A DNA stretch of 64,000 bases from Cryphonectria parasitica EP155 (taxonomy: Eukaryota > Ascomycota > Sordariomycetes > Diaporthales > Cryphonectriaceae), in the NCBI RefSeq assembly GCF_011745365.1, contig NW_024468909.1, positions 3,100,001-3,164,000 of the forward strand, written 5' to 3'. Of this stretch, positions 12,420 through 21,848 are shown piece by piece. The first letter of the stretch is position 1, and every line of letters begins with the position of its first letter. The notes under the pieces are model-generated. The model had not been told where the DNA came from and made no database searches. It was given only the letters and a program-made list of their open reading frames with translations. Position numbers and translations under genes: made by a program.

Positions 12420-15400
12420 TCACACGGTGCCGCGTCGCTCCCGAGTTTCAATTTCGGCCGGGTCGCTGATGCTGCGCTGCCTCTCTGTGCCCTGTTCGTC
12501 GCCAGAGCTCGGCTCCTCGTTCTCCTCCATCATCTCATCATCGTCTTCACCTTGACTGCTCTGTGGCCACACGCCTAGCTGCTGCGATTTTGCATACCTC
12601 GCAGTAGCAAGTCTGGCATAATTCTCGTCCGTGGACTCGTCAGTCTCATCGCCGAATACGACCTCGCGAAGCACGCTCCGCTCAAAGAGCTCGAGCATGC
12701 GGCGGGCCGGAAGCCGGTAGTGGTGCGCCTCCATGAGTGCCACCACCCGCCGAAACACCTGCGCGTTGGCGAAGCCCTGAGGCTTCTTCTCCTTTAGTGT
12801 GACGAGGTCATTCCGTGCCTTGCCGAAGCGGACCGTGTTGCTCAGATCGATGAATAGGCTGAGGATCTTGTGGTTCGTAGGGTTGGGGTCCAGCTCCACG
12901 TCCTCGTCCCCGTCAAAAGCACCCGTGTGAAAGTGGTCGTACAGAGAGCTCGGGGCGCCCATGGCTTCCATCATCGAGTCCGACCGCGGCCGTGAGGGCA
13001 TGGTGGGAGCTTTGACCGTCTCCGCCCTCTGCGAGTCCGGCAGCACAATGGAGGCTGCAATCTGGTGACGCCAGGGCCGCAGGGATAGAAACTTGGACAG
13101 GTTCGTCGGGACACAGAACCCTGTTGACACCCCGATGGGGGTCGTGTTCGCATCCCAGCCCAGCTCGGACAGGATCTCAAGCCCATGGACAGACCTCGAG
13201 AGCAGGCCTATCACGAAAAAGGCGGTACCGCGCATGCTCATCACCTCATGCTGCTCTGCGATCCGCACAATGTGCTCAATCACATCACAGCTCTCGAGGA
13301 AGGGAGCGCCCCGATCCATGGAGCCCACATTGCCGACGGCCCACATGCAGCCCTTGACCTTGACCATCACCTCAGGGTCGTCAGCCTGCATGCCGTGCTC
13401 CCGGATGGTGTTGGCGAACTCGAGGAAGTGTCCCTTCTGCTCCAGGAGCTTGCAGCCCTCCTCGGTCCGCGTGAGCTCACGATAAAAATGAGGAGGGACG
13501 TGGGGATCTGCCTCGGCATCAGGCTCGTCGTTCAGCAGGGTCATGCGGTTGGTTGGCTCGTCTTGCCCGTCAGCAAAGGCACGGGCGAGGCTGGCCTCCA
13601 CGGTGCTAACGTAGGAGTCATTGCGCCCGAGGAACCAGTCGTCCATTTCATTTCTAATGTAGTCCAGGCCGTCCAGGTAATCGTAGCCAATCGAGGTTGA
13701 CAAGAAACGCAGCAGCAAAGGTGCACCGATTTCACCAAGATGGTCTAGAGCCGGTCGGCAGCCCACGATAAACTCTAGATAACTCTTCGTGTTACAGGCC
13801 CTCTCGAGGATCTTGATCGCAGTGGCACACACCTCGACCTCCGGGTCGTAGAGCTGCTCGACGAGCAGCTGGATAGCCCACTTCGAATGGTTCGCCGTGC
13901 TCTCCTTGGGGTTGCTTACAAACTTGCGAAGGATATTCGTGGCGTAGATCCGAATTTCTTTGGTGCTGGCGGTCATGGCAGTCCGCAGCAGGACTCGAGG
14001 GTGTCCCTGGAAGCTGTAGTCGAAGCTGGAGAGCAGGAGCTTCGTCAGGTCTGGCCGCTGGTTGTACTCGAGGATGTGGTACATCATGTTGAACATCCTC
14101 CAGCGCTGGATCATCTCCAGGCCTCGCTTCTCCGCGCTCAGAACACCCAGCATGGCAAAGTAGCCCCCGCTGAGAGTGTCCGTCATCCTGTCCTTAGAAA
14201 ATAACGGGACACCGGCAGTGATGCCGCTTGTCTGTGGTTGTAGTATGTCAGTCAGCTTTCCAGACGACGACAGTCTTTCTACGTGTGTTTCTTGACTCAC
14301 CGGGTCGCACTGAGCCAGGCACTCAGCGATTTGTCTCAGAACTTTATTATTGGCCAGATACTCGATGCCCTGCTGTGATTGCAGGAGGGTGTGCATGAGC
14401 GCACAGCCAACCTTGATATACTTCTGCGTGTTCCGTGTACTCTTGACGTCGGAAAACCGGTATTTAAACGGGCGGTAGAAGCCCATCAGTCGCTTCATGA
14501 ACTTGGAGGCCTTGTTCGCGTCATCGACCCTCTTGCCGATGGTCAGAGGACCCTCAATCAGCTTCAGGATAATCTCCCAGTTCCACTTCATGTAATTACT
14601 ACTGCTCAGGACCCCAGAGTCAACCAAGAGCTGTCGAAATGCGCCCTCATCAACATGAGGCACAGAGCTGGCCGCTCTTGGCTGCTCATCTTCCAACGCA
14701 AGACCTGCGGTCATCTGGCTCAATGATAAGCCAATGCCGCTCGGCGCTGACGGGGTGGATCGGTAGAGCGTGCGGCTGACGCTGCTTATTTGGTAGATCA
14801 GGCTCGTGGCGACAAAATGCGACTGGTCGTGGAACCGGACAGCCTGGGAAAATAGATCTGGCAGGAACTGCAAGTTGCTGCTCCACGAGGTGGGCAGAAG
14901 GCGACTACACAGCCTGAGGACCTCGCCCAACAGCAAGGTCGACTTGCGCTTCATGGTCTCCTCTTCGGCATTGCGTGCCAGGTTGAGCAGCGTGGAGACC
15001 AGGTCCGCCTCTATCAGGATGGCCAGGAGCAGGGCCGTGTAGTGGTCCACAAAATTCTGCTCAGCGTTGTCGTCCTCCACCTGAGCCTGTGCGTTCTTGG
15101 CCTCTGAGGTTGTCGGTTTGAGGGTGTTGACCCTTCCATATGTCGTCAGCCTCCTCCCGGCCAAGAACGGCGTAGCCCACGCAGGAGACTTAATCCGCAG
15201 TAGGGAGTAGAGAAGGACAATGACGATGTCTCGTGCTTGTTGGTTGGGAAGCATAAGACTTGCGATGAGCGACCGAATGGCGCGAAAATTGTACATTGAC
15301 AGGTACATAATACCAGGCCACGTCCTGAGCGCCGAAGAGATGGCCTTGGAGTTGTTCTTCAGTATGGTCTCGTTGGAGAGGAACGCGTCAGTGAAGACGT

Positions 15401-16757
15401 TGAAGATGACCTCGAGGTCGTAGCCGGGGCGGAGATACTTTCGCTTCTGGGGGGAGTCGAGCAGAAACAGGTAGGCAGTGATCAGACTCTCTGGAGCCTT
15501 GTACGAGCCCTCCGTCAGGGCATCACAGATGACCGCCAGGCCACCAGAGGCAAGCAGCAGCTGTGGGTCTCGGACGAGGATCTCGGCAAGCGTCTCTAGG
15601 CAGATGGGCCGAAGCCTGTCGTCGCCATGTTCCGCGATGGAGGCGACCGTCCTCACGACGGCCCTGGACAGCTCGCGAATACCATCCTTGATGTCGAGGA
15701 ATGCACGGACGAACTTCAGCGCCTGTTCCCTCTCCAGGTCCGCTTTCTTGTCTTTGATGAGGGATGAGATGACGACGTAGTCGGTGTTCAGAGTACGGAT
15801 TTTCTTGAGAGACGACCTGTCGGACATGGCGTAGCGCGTCATGCGATAGCCCGCAGCTACGACCTCCCTGCTCTCGCTCAGCAGCATGACCTGCATCCTC
15901 AGGCCGAACACAGACCACATCAGGTCGTACTTCAGGTTGGGATAGTTTTTGAAGAGATCGACGAGGGCGTTAGCTTTGGCGACATAGTACTCGGGTGTCA
16001 ACCCCTCGACCTCGAGGGCCTGCAGCAGCTCGCCGAGGCGGAACGTGGGGTCCACCATCATCTCGTCGAGGTCGGAGCCAGCGCCGCTCCTCGACGCGCT
16101 CTGTGGGGATCTGGTATTTCGTAAGACGGAGGGAAGGTCGCCAGCGGGTCTGGTCGGTGTGATGGGGGCGGTCTTGGGTTGTTGCTGCAGCAGCTCGATG
16201 CGCTGCTTGAGCTTCCTGATGCGGGCATAGGAGGCGTTCAGCTCGGCCTCGACCTTTGCCTTTTGCTCCCTGACGTGTTTTGGCTTTTTGGTGTTGAGGG
16301 CCTCGAGCATGTTCTCGCTGCCCTCCTTAATCTTGTTCTCGCGGGCCAGTTCGTCGCGTAGGTCGGCGAGGAGCTTGTCGGAATCGGAGGCGTCCCTGCT
16401 GGTCGTCTCGTTGAGTGGCGCCAGGCTGTTGTAGACGTCCAGTCTTGACCCCGCCCTGGAAGGACCCAGTTGACTCCGCAGGTCTGAACTGAAGCTGCCT
16501 GGGCCGGCAACAGACGAGGGGTTGAGGCTCGCACCTCGCGGGACGAAACTCAAGTTCGATGACGACATATTCCGACCGCCATTGGCAGCCCCCGGGGGCT
16601 GCAGATTACTGCCATCGCCCTGATCGAGACTCGGCCGCGGCCTGGCTAAGGGGGTAATCGTGCCTGACGAGGACTGCGGGCTGGTGAAGGCCTTCTCCTT
16701 GTCCCTCTGCACAGCACTCAGCGCTGGGCCTGCCGAGGAGCTCAAGGGCCCGTCCAT
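12420..16757 (-). CDS. ste16: TORC2 subunit Rictor / Ste16 (pianissimo family)
   Basis: Large scaffold of TOR complex 2, which activates AGC kinases and controls actin, sphingolipid and stress signalling at the plasma membrane. Exons 14301-16757 and 12420-14231 give about 1422 aa. Seen: a Ser/Pro-rich N-terminus, then a coiled-coil HR1/REM-1-like segment (roughly residues 120-195, Lys/Glu-rich ending LLQQQ), as in fungal Ste16/Avo3. A long alpha-helical repeat region follows, with typical blocks such as LRTWPGIMYLS, FMKRLMGFYRPFKYRFSD and GGYFAMLGVLS near the middle, and ILGLLSRS-like segments near the C-terminus. The tail is acidic and Ser-rich. The 69-bp intron 14232-14300 (GTGAGT donor, CTGAC branch, ACAG acceptor) is a multiple of three and contains no stop, so unspliced RNA would stay open. 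Splicing restores the family sequence QCDP-TSGI. Head-to-head with urate oxidase. Confidence 0.93.
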   Translation of the reverse strand: MDGPLSSSAGPALSAVQRDKEKAFTSPQSSSGTITPLARPRPSLDQGDGSNLQPPGAANGGRNMSSSNLSFVPRGASLNPSSVAGPGSFSSDLRSQLGPSRAGSRLDVYNSLAPLNETTSRDASDSDKLLADLRDELARENKIKEGSENMLEALNTKKPKHVREQKAKVEAELNASYARIRKLKQRIELLQQQPKTAPITPTRPAGDLPSVLRNTRSPQSASRSGAGSDLDEMMVDPTFRLGELLQALEVEGLTPEYYVAKANALVDLFKNYPNLKYDLMWSVFGLRMQVMLLSESREVVAAGYRMTRYAMSDRSSLKKIRTLNTDYVVISSLIKDKKADLEREQALKFVRAFLDIKDGIRELSRAVVRTVASIAEHGDDRLRPICLETLAEILVRDPQLLLASGGLAVICDALTEGSYKAPESLITAYLFLLDSPQKRKYLRPGYDLEVIFNVFTDAFLSNETILKNNSKAISSALRTWPGIMYLSMYNFRAIRSLIASLMLPNQQARDIVIVLLYSLLRIKSPAWATPFLAGRRLTTYGRVNTLKPTTSEAKNAQAQVEDDNAEQNFVDHYTALLLAILIEADLVSTLLNLARNAEEETMKRKSTLLLGEVLRLCSRLLPTSWSSNLQFLPDLFSQAVRFHDQSHFVATSLIYQISSVSRTLYRSTPSAPSGIGLSLSQMTAGLALEDEQPRAASSVPHVDEGAFRQLLVDSGVLSSSNYMKWNWEIILKLIEGPLTIGKRVDDANKASKFMKRLMGFYRPFKYRFSDVKSTRNTQKYIKVGCALMHTLLQSQQGIEYLANNKVLRQIAECLAQCDPVSQETHVERLSSSGKLTDILQPQTSGITAGVPLFSKDRMTDTLSGGYFAMLGVLSAEKRGLEMIQRWRMFNMMYHILEYNQRPDLTKLLLSSFDYSFQGHPRVLLRTAMTASTKEIRIYATNILRKFVSNPKESTANHSKWAIQLLVEQLYDPEVEVCATAIKILERACNTKSYLEFIVGCRPALDHLGEIGAPLLLRFLSTSIGYDYLDGLDYIRNEMDDWFLGRNDSYVSTVEASLARAFADGQDEPTNRMTLLNDEPDAEADPHVPPHFYRELTRTEEGCKLLEQKGHFLEFANTIREHGMQADDPEVMVKVKGCMWAVGNVGSMDRGAPFLESCDVIEHIVRIAEQHEVMSMRGTAFFVIGLLSRSVHGLEILSELGWDANTTPIGVSTGFCVPTNLSKFLSLRPWRHQIAASIVLPDSQRAETVKAPTMPSRPRSDSMMEAMGAPSSLYDHFHTGAFDGDEDVELDPNPTNHKILSLFIDLSNTVRFGKARNDLVTLKEKKPQGFANAQVFRRVVALMEAHHYRLPARRMLELFERSVLREVVFGDETDESTDENYARLATARYAKSQQLGVWPQSSQGEDDDEMMEENEEPSSGDEQGTERQRSISDPAEIETRERRGTV

Positions 16758-17855
16758 GAGTCCTCACAAGGGACGATCACAGCCGCCCCTGCATTCGATA
16801 TATCCCTATGCCATCCAAGAACGGGATACTGCTTCTCTTCTTTCTTCTCTTATTCTTCTTATTCTACTATCTGCAGCGGTCTATCGCAATCTTGAAGCGA
16901 CGGCGGCCCGCAACACGCGCGAAGGAAGGGGAGGAGGACCAGCGAGAGGCCTCAGCTCGTATCTGGATAGGTCTGGAGGGAAGGCGAGAGGCTAGACGGT
17001 CCTGTAGGTAAGAAGAGAGGGCAATAAAATGGAAGCAGCAAGCCAGCTCCTCAAGAGTTCTGGTGCCAGAGTCTGAAAGAGAGTCGTCGATTGTTGACAG
17101 GATGGTGATGTTGACCAGCAAAGTGGGTACTTGGGATGGAGGGAGTTGTCGTGGTGGAGGGGAAGAGGAGATGGATGTTGGTCCAGCTGGACGAGTGAGG
17201 TGAACTACAGCACAGAAAAAAGTGGGACTGCTGGACAGGGGCCTGTACCCTGACCCTCACCACATATCAAGCTGGACTACCCCTTCTCTTTCTCTCTAGA
17301 TTCTTGATCTCACTCAAAACTCACCTTGATTCTTGCGTGAACATTTATATAATTGGCGAACTGCTTTCTTTCTTTAGCTTTCCCCCTTCCACAATACAAG
17401 ATAATAGACAATTTGAAGGGAAGGGTTCAGGATATTTCATCTCCTGAAACATGTACAGTAGTAGTACGTATTTGAGTAAATAAAGTACTTCGTAAATAAG
17501 TAATCAATATGGGAATACCAGCACTAGATAGATACAAGGCGCTCCCTCCTAATCATGACAACATTTGACCATGTCCTGTATTTTACATAATCTTGTGGTA
17601 CTACATACTTTTCAAACACTGCCACTGCTTTTTCTAATTTGCTTAAGTAAGTACTTATGCAGCTATGCTCTATCTATGTCAAGTACTTGGTCGGTCAATC
17701 CCCTGTCTGTAGGGCAGATGCATCATAAAAGAATAATGGGACTCTCCATATGTGCTTGATGGACTGGTGGCATATGCATGATATTGACAAGTAATGCTCA
17801 GAGTACTTTGACAGGACAAGTACCCTACTTTCACATACGTTTTGTGCACAATCCC

Positions 17856-17862
17856 CTTATCT
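17856..17862 (-). promoter_or_regulatory. Possible GATA-factor site (AGATAAG)
   Basis: CTTATCT on the plus strand reads AGATAAG on the minus strand, matching the HGATAR consensus of fungal nitrogen GATA activators (AreA/Nit-2). About 1.05 kb upstream of urate oxidase. The motif is short and chance occurrence is likely. Confidence 0.3.
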
Positions 17863-18432
17863 AGCCTTTACAGCTGTGGGTGAGATTCTATCTGTTGGTC
17901 ATTCTTTTTGAAAGTGAGAATAGATAGTATCTGGTTCGGTCGTACGATGAAAGCCCTTCCACCTGGCCACAACATACTATCTACGCACGGTAGTAATCAT
18001 GACCCGCCCTCCCGTTACATTGGATTTCCACCCCCGCAAACCCTCGATCAGAAATCGGCACCATACTACATAAGTTTCCTAGGGCTGCCTCTATGTATGT
18101 GTTTCCCCCCTCTGTGTAACCTCATCTCGCCCGCGCAGAAGGGAACCAGCATAAGTCCGCATCGCTTGTTCGATGCAACCGTTCCCGCATTGCAGATTTT
18201 GAGGGGAAGAGTGAGACACGCGGCACATCTCGCTCCGCCAGTGGAGGATGTGACACGAAGAAACAAAAGAGAAGAGGCCCATGTGTCTCTCCCATCCTTC
18301 CTCGTTGATTCCCCACATTTGTCTGCCCTGTCGTTTTTGGGGATTTCTGTCACTTTTTTCTTCTTCTCTCTTCCTCCGGTTCTAACAGAAGGCGTCGGTT
18401 GGCTTTTGCCTTGTGACAAATGGTCGAGGCTC

Positions 18433-18446
18433 TCGGCGACTTCCGG
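18433..18446 (+). promoter_or_regulatory. CGG-N6-CCG motif, possible purine-pathway activator site
   Basis: TCGG-CGACTT-CCGG matches the TCGG-N6-CCGA site of Aspergillus UaY at all but the last base and matches the Gal4-family CGG-N6-CCG core exactly. It lies about 470 bp upstream of the urate oxidase start, a plausible place for uric-acid induction. Function is inferred. Confidence 0.35.
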
Positions 18447-18858
18447 TGCAGTAAAGTTTCTTGCAGCGCTGGCTGCCGCTGTGGGTCCGGGCCGGCCACT
18501 GCCACCGCAGGTCTGAGCCGCCCTCCGATGAGCCCAGCGAAAGGCGCATCTGCCCATCGTTCCTCCCCCCCCCCCATGGTTCCCCCATACTGGGAGACTG
18601 ACTAGGCCCCATTGCTACTACCAGAAGAGGGTTTGCAGACAGGAATACATAAGTATCAACCTCCTCCTCCTCCTTTATAGTCACCCCTTTGACCAGATTC
18701 CTGTTGAGAAAACATCTTTCATCATACTCTTGCTCTTTCATCCTCAGGATATCTACTATCTGCTCTCTTCTGCTGCTTTCCATCGTGACATTTGTTCTTG
18801 AGCACCTCTACCTCGCCGGCCCGTGATTTAAGATTTCAAAAAACTCTTGCCTGCTTTG

Positions 18859-18865
18859 CTTATCT
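18859..18865 (-). promoter_or_regulatory. Possible GATA-factor site close to urate oxidase start
   Basis: CTTATCT (AGATAAG on the minus strand) about 50 bp before the urate oxidase ATG, with a second AGATAG-type word at 18756-18761. This fits nitrogen regulation of purine catabolism but may lie within the transcribed leader. Confidence 0.3.
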
Positions 18866-18917
18866 ACCACTCACCCACCCCTCTTTCCTCTCTACACTTC
18901 TCAACAAAACCACCATA

Positions 18918-19963
18918 ATGCCTAGACTCGCATCTGCCAGGTACGGAAAGGACAATGTCCGGGTCTACAAGGTCCACCGGGACGAGGCAACCGGCGTGCA
19001 GACCGTCACCGAGATGACTGTGACCTGCCTGCTTGAGGGCGAGATTGAGACATCGTGAGACTTTCACCCACCCGTCCATCCAATTTCTCCTTTTGAGACT
19101 GACAGCCAATTACCAAAGATACACCAAGGCCGACAACAGCGTGGTGGTGGCCACAGACTCAATGAAGAACACCATCTACATCAAGGCCAAGGAGCACCCC
19201 GTCAACCCGCCCGAGCTCTTCGCCAGCATCCTGGGCCAGCACTTCATCGACACCTACGCCCACATCCACACCGCCTATATCAAGGTCGTGGTCCACCGCT
19301 GGACGCGCATGGTCGTCGACGGCAAGCCTCATCCCCACAGCTTCTACCGTGACGGCCAGGAGACCCGCAATGTCGAGGCCACCGTGAGCCGGTCTAGCGG
19401 CATCGCCCTGCGCAGCGGCATCGTCGGCCTGACCGTGCTCAAGAGCACGGGGTCGGCTTTCCACGGGTTCGTGCGGGATGAGTTCACCACCCTGGGCGAG
19501 ACCTGGGACCGCATCCTCAGCACCGATGTCGACTGCGGTTGGTCGTGGAACACCTTCAAGTCGCTCGCTGCTGTTGAGGAGGCCACGCCCAAGTTCGACG
19601 ACGCCTGGGAGAAGGCCAGGGAGATCACCATGAAGACGTTTGCCGAGGACGAGAGCCCCAGTGTGCAGAACACCATGTACAAGATGTGCGAGCTCATCCT
19701 GGCCGCCGTGCCGGACGTCGAGCGTGCCGACTACTCGCTGCCGAACAAGCACTACTTTGAGATTGGTAAGTCATTGTCATCGTTTTCGTGGTTCTATTCA
19801 CAGCCTCGAGCAGGCGGACGAGTCTGGCACATGCTAATAGAGATGCATCAATATAGATCTCAGCTGGCACAAGGGTCTGAAGAACACCGGCAAGGACGCC
19901 GAGGTCTATGCTCCACAGTCTGGCCCCAACGGTCTCATCAAGTGCGAAGTTTCTCGATCGTAA
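18918..19963 (+). CDS. uaZ: Urate oxidase (uricase)
   Basis: Oxidises uric acid to 5-hydroxyisourate with release of H2O2, in purine catabolism and normally in peroxisomes. Exons 18918-19054, 19119-19765, 19857-19963 (296 aa). Start chosen at MPRLASARYGKDNVRV, which matches the family N-terminus. Seen: the first half-signature IETSYTKADNS rebuilt across intron 1, VVHRWTRM, the conserved GLTVLKSTGSAFHGF block with LSTDVD following, SLPNKHYFEI-DLSWHKGL rebuilt across intron 2, and NGLIKCEV near the end. The protein stops at SRS, about six residues before the usual end of fungal uricases, where a PTS1 such as SKL or AKL would sit. No frame or convincing extra intron restores a PTS1. Tail-to-tail with uL13m, head-to-head with rictor. 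Confidence 0.94.
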
Positions 19964-20741
19964 ACTCGAGAAGAAGAGGAGGGCCAAGGTGCGGGGCATT
20001 GATGAGGTGTGGAATTGCTTAGAGGAATCATTCATAGAGAGAGAGAGACAGAGAGATAAAGAGAAATGGAGGGAGGAGGGAGGCAATTTGGCGCTCTAGT
20101 AGTGATGCAGGCTTGGGCGGGTCAATTAGATTAATGGACCGCGAGGGTCTGGAGGCCTATGTGTGCGCGCACAGTGGAACGCGCGCAACTTTGCAACATC
20201 GCATGATACCTATTTAGCTTAACATCAAGATTTTCTTTGAAATGAATACACTTGTACACATACATATACATCATTGGCAATACTCGGTCCCTCAATTTGG
20301 TGTGAGAGACAAAATTGTGAGTCTATGCCAGCTCCTGAGGTTCATAAAGAGGACTAGCATACTTGATCAGTAACAAGAGAAAGATATGCACACTTTTAGC
20401 AGTGGGCCATGTTACAGCAGATCTTCCCAATAAGAATATGTGGTCTCAACTAAAAGTCCTCCCTGGGAAGTTGCAAATTTCTTGTAGCAGAAGCTTGCCT
20501 TCATGTGTGTATTACCTTCAAGTCTCCAGCAAGGTCAAGCATCTCTTCTTGTCAACGAAAAGATACAGGACACATAGATTGCCATCATCACAGCCAAGAA
20601 CTCCGCTCATGCCAGATTTTGTTCTGCGTAATTTGCCGACATGCCTAGTCTCACATATACAGAATTTCTACACCGGACCCTTTCTTTCTCTCTCTCTCTC
20701 TCTGTGTGTGTGTGTAAGCCCACCCTCGCAATCATTCCATT
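19964..20741. other. Convergent 3' intergenic region
   Basis: Lies between the stop codons of urate oxidase and uL13m. It has a GA-rich tract right after the urate oxidase stop, an AT-richer middle and a (TC)n(TG)n tract near 20690-20715. No supportable gene. Confidence 0.6.
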
Positions 20742-21410
20742 TCATATCCTCCTCTCCACATCCGCCTCCCGTATCCTCCTCGCAACCGCCTCCCACCCTT
20801 CCTCGCCAACCTTGCGCCCGCCGAACCGCACCAGGTTCTCCTCATACGGGTGGACCTCGCCCTCAAACGCCTTCAGGCGGGCCAGCCTCTTCTTGCGCAG
20901 CCTGTTCTTGGGCAGCATGCCGCTGACGGCCTTGCGCAGGATCTCGCCGCCGCCAAACTTGTCCATCAGCACGTCCATGGTGACCTGGCGCAGGGAGCCG
21001 GGGCGGGTGTTGTGCCGGTAGTAGCTCTTGCGCCACTTCTTCAGCCCCGTCGTGTACAGGGCGGCGCAGTTGGTGACGACCACGTAGTCGCCGCAGTCGG
21101 TCGAGGGGTCCCAGATCGGCTTGTGCTTGCCCATCAGGAGGGTGGCGATGCGTGAGGCCAGGCGGCCTAGGGGTGGAGGGGTCACGTCTTCGGGGGGGGA
21201 CTTGATGGTGGAGAGCGTTGGGTGGGGGGTGGAGGCGGAGACGTGGTGCCAGACACGCGAGTAGGCAAGTCGGGTCTAAGAAAGGGGGAGGGGGCGGGCG
21301 TCAGCTTCGTCCTGGTGGTGATTGTTTGCTCTTGGGCATAGGGAAGGGCGAGAGAGACAGAGATAGACAGACAGACAGAGAGAACTTACAATACCGACGT
21401 TCTGGGACAT
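20742..21410 (-). CDS. MRPL23: Mitochondrial large-subunit ribosomal protein uL13m
   Basis: Structural protein of the mitochondrial ribosome large subunit (yeast Mrpl23, bacterial L13 homologue). Exons 21390-21410 (seven codons) and 20742-21275 give 184 aa. Seen: the signature run from GRLASRIATLLMGKHKP through DCGDYVVVTNCA, the YRHNTRPG motif, AVSGMLPKNRLRK and the closing HPYEEN. The start MSQNVGI joined by the GTAAGT...TTAG intron to TRLAYSRVWHHVSAS makes a basic, hydroxylated N-terminus that fits a mitochondrial presequence. The upstream exon is supported by splice signals and phase rather than by long homology. Divergent from the copper chaperone gene, about 440 bp apart. Confidence 0.92.
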
Positions 21411-21848
21411 GTTGGGCGGGTGTCACGAGGGGTTGGCGCCCCTCATCAACGCGGAAAAAGGCTTTACCAAACGGTCCTCGGGGGGGAAGAAGCTTCAGAG
21501 AGGGACATGGGTCGAGCTTTTGTGCTGTCCCGTCTGCCTTGTGGTTTTCGCTGGTAATATGCTGGTCGTCATCGGCGTCGTCAGTTGAATCGCGTTCTCG
21601 ATGTTGGCCCGGCCCAAAAAATTACAAGATACAGTGTTACATAATCAAAGCTGGTTCCACTTCAAGCCCACCGACCCACCCCTGTCAGTCTCCGGTTCGG
21701 CTTCGGTTCAGGGCTCCGGAGGACGATTTCAAATCAGCAGTTGCCAGTCCAAAAAAGACCACCAAATCTAGGTGAGGAGTAGAGAGACAGAAAAAAGGGT
21801 ATCGGCTTGTTTATAGCATATAAGAATCTGCTTCATACAACCTCCCAA
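21411..21848. other. Divergent promoter region, uL13m and ccs1
   Basis: About 440 bp between the uL13m start and the first in-frame ccs1 ATG. No gene supported. No clear shared regulatory motif was recognised. Confidence 0.5.

Larger units (their letters stand above)
16758..18917. other. Divergent intergenic region, rictor and urate oxidase promoters
   Basis: About 2.2 kb between two divergent start codons. The middle (about 17380-17960) is visibly more AT-rich and full of GTACTT/AAGTAC words. Nearer the urate oxidase start there are CT-rich tracts, a C10 run at 18566-18575, GATA-type words and one CGG-N6-CCG motif, listed separately. No supportable gene. Confidence 0.6.

Noticed and set aside
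11878..12555. 225-codon plus-strand open frame upstream of and overlapping the rictor 3' end
   Set aside because: Partly antisense to the rictor coding end, composition Ser/Arg-rich, no recognisable domain; a shadow of the GC-rich gene.
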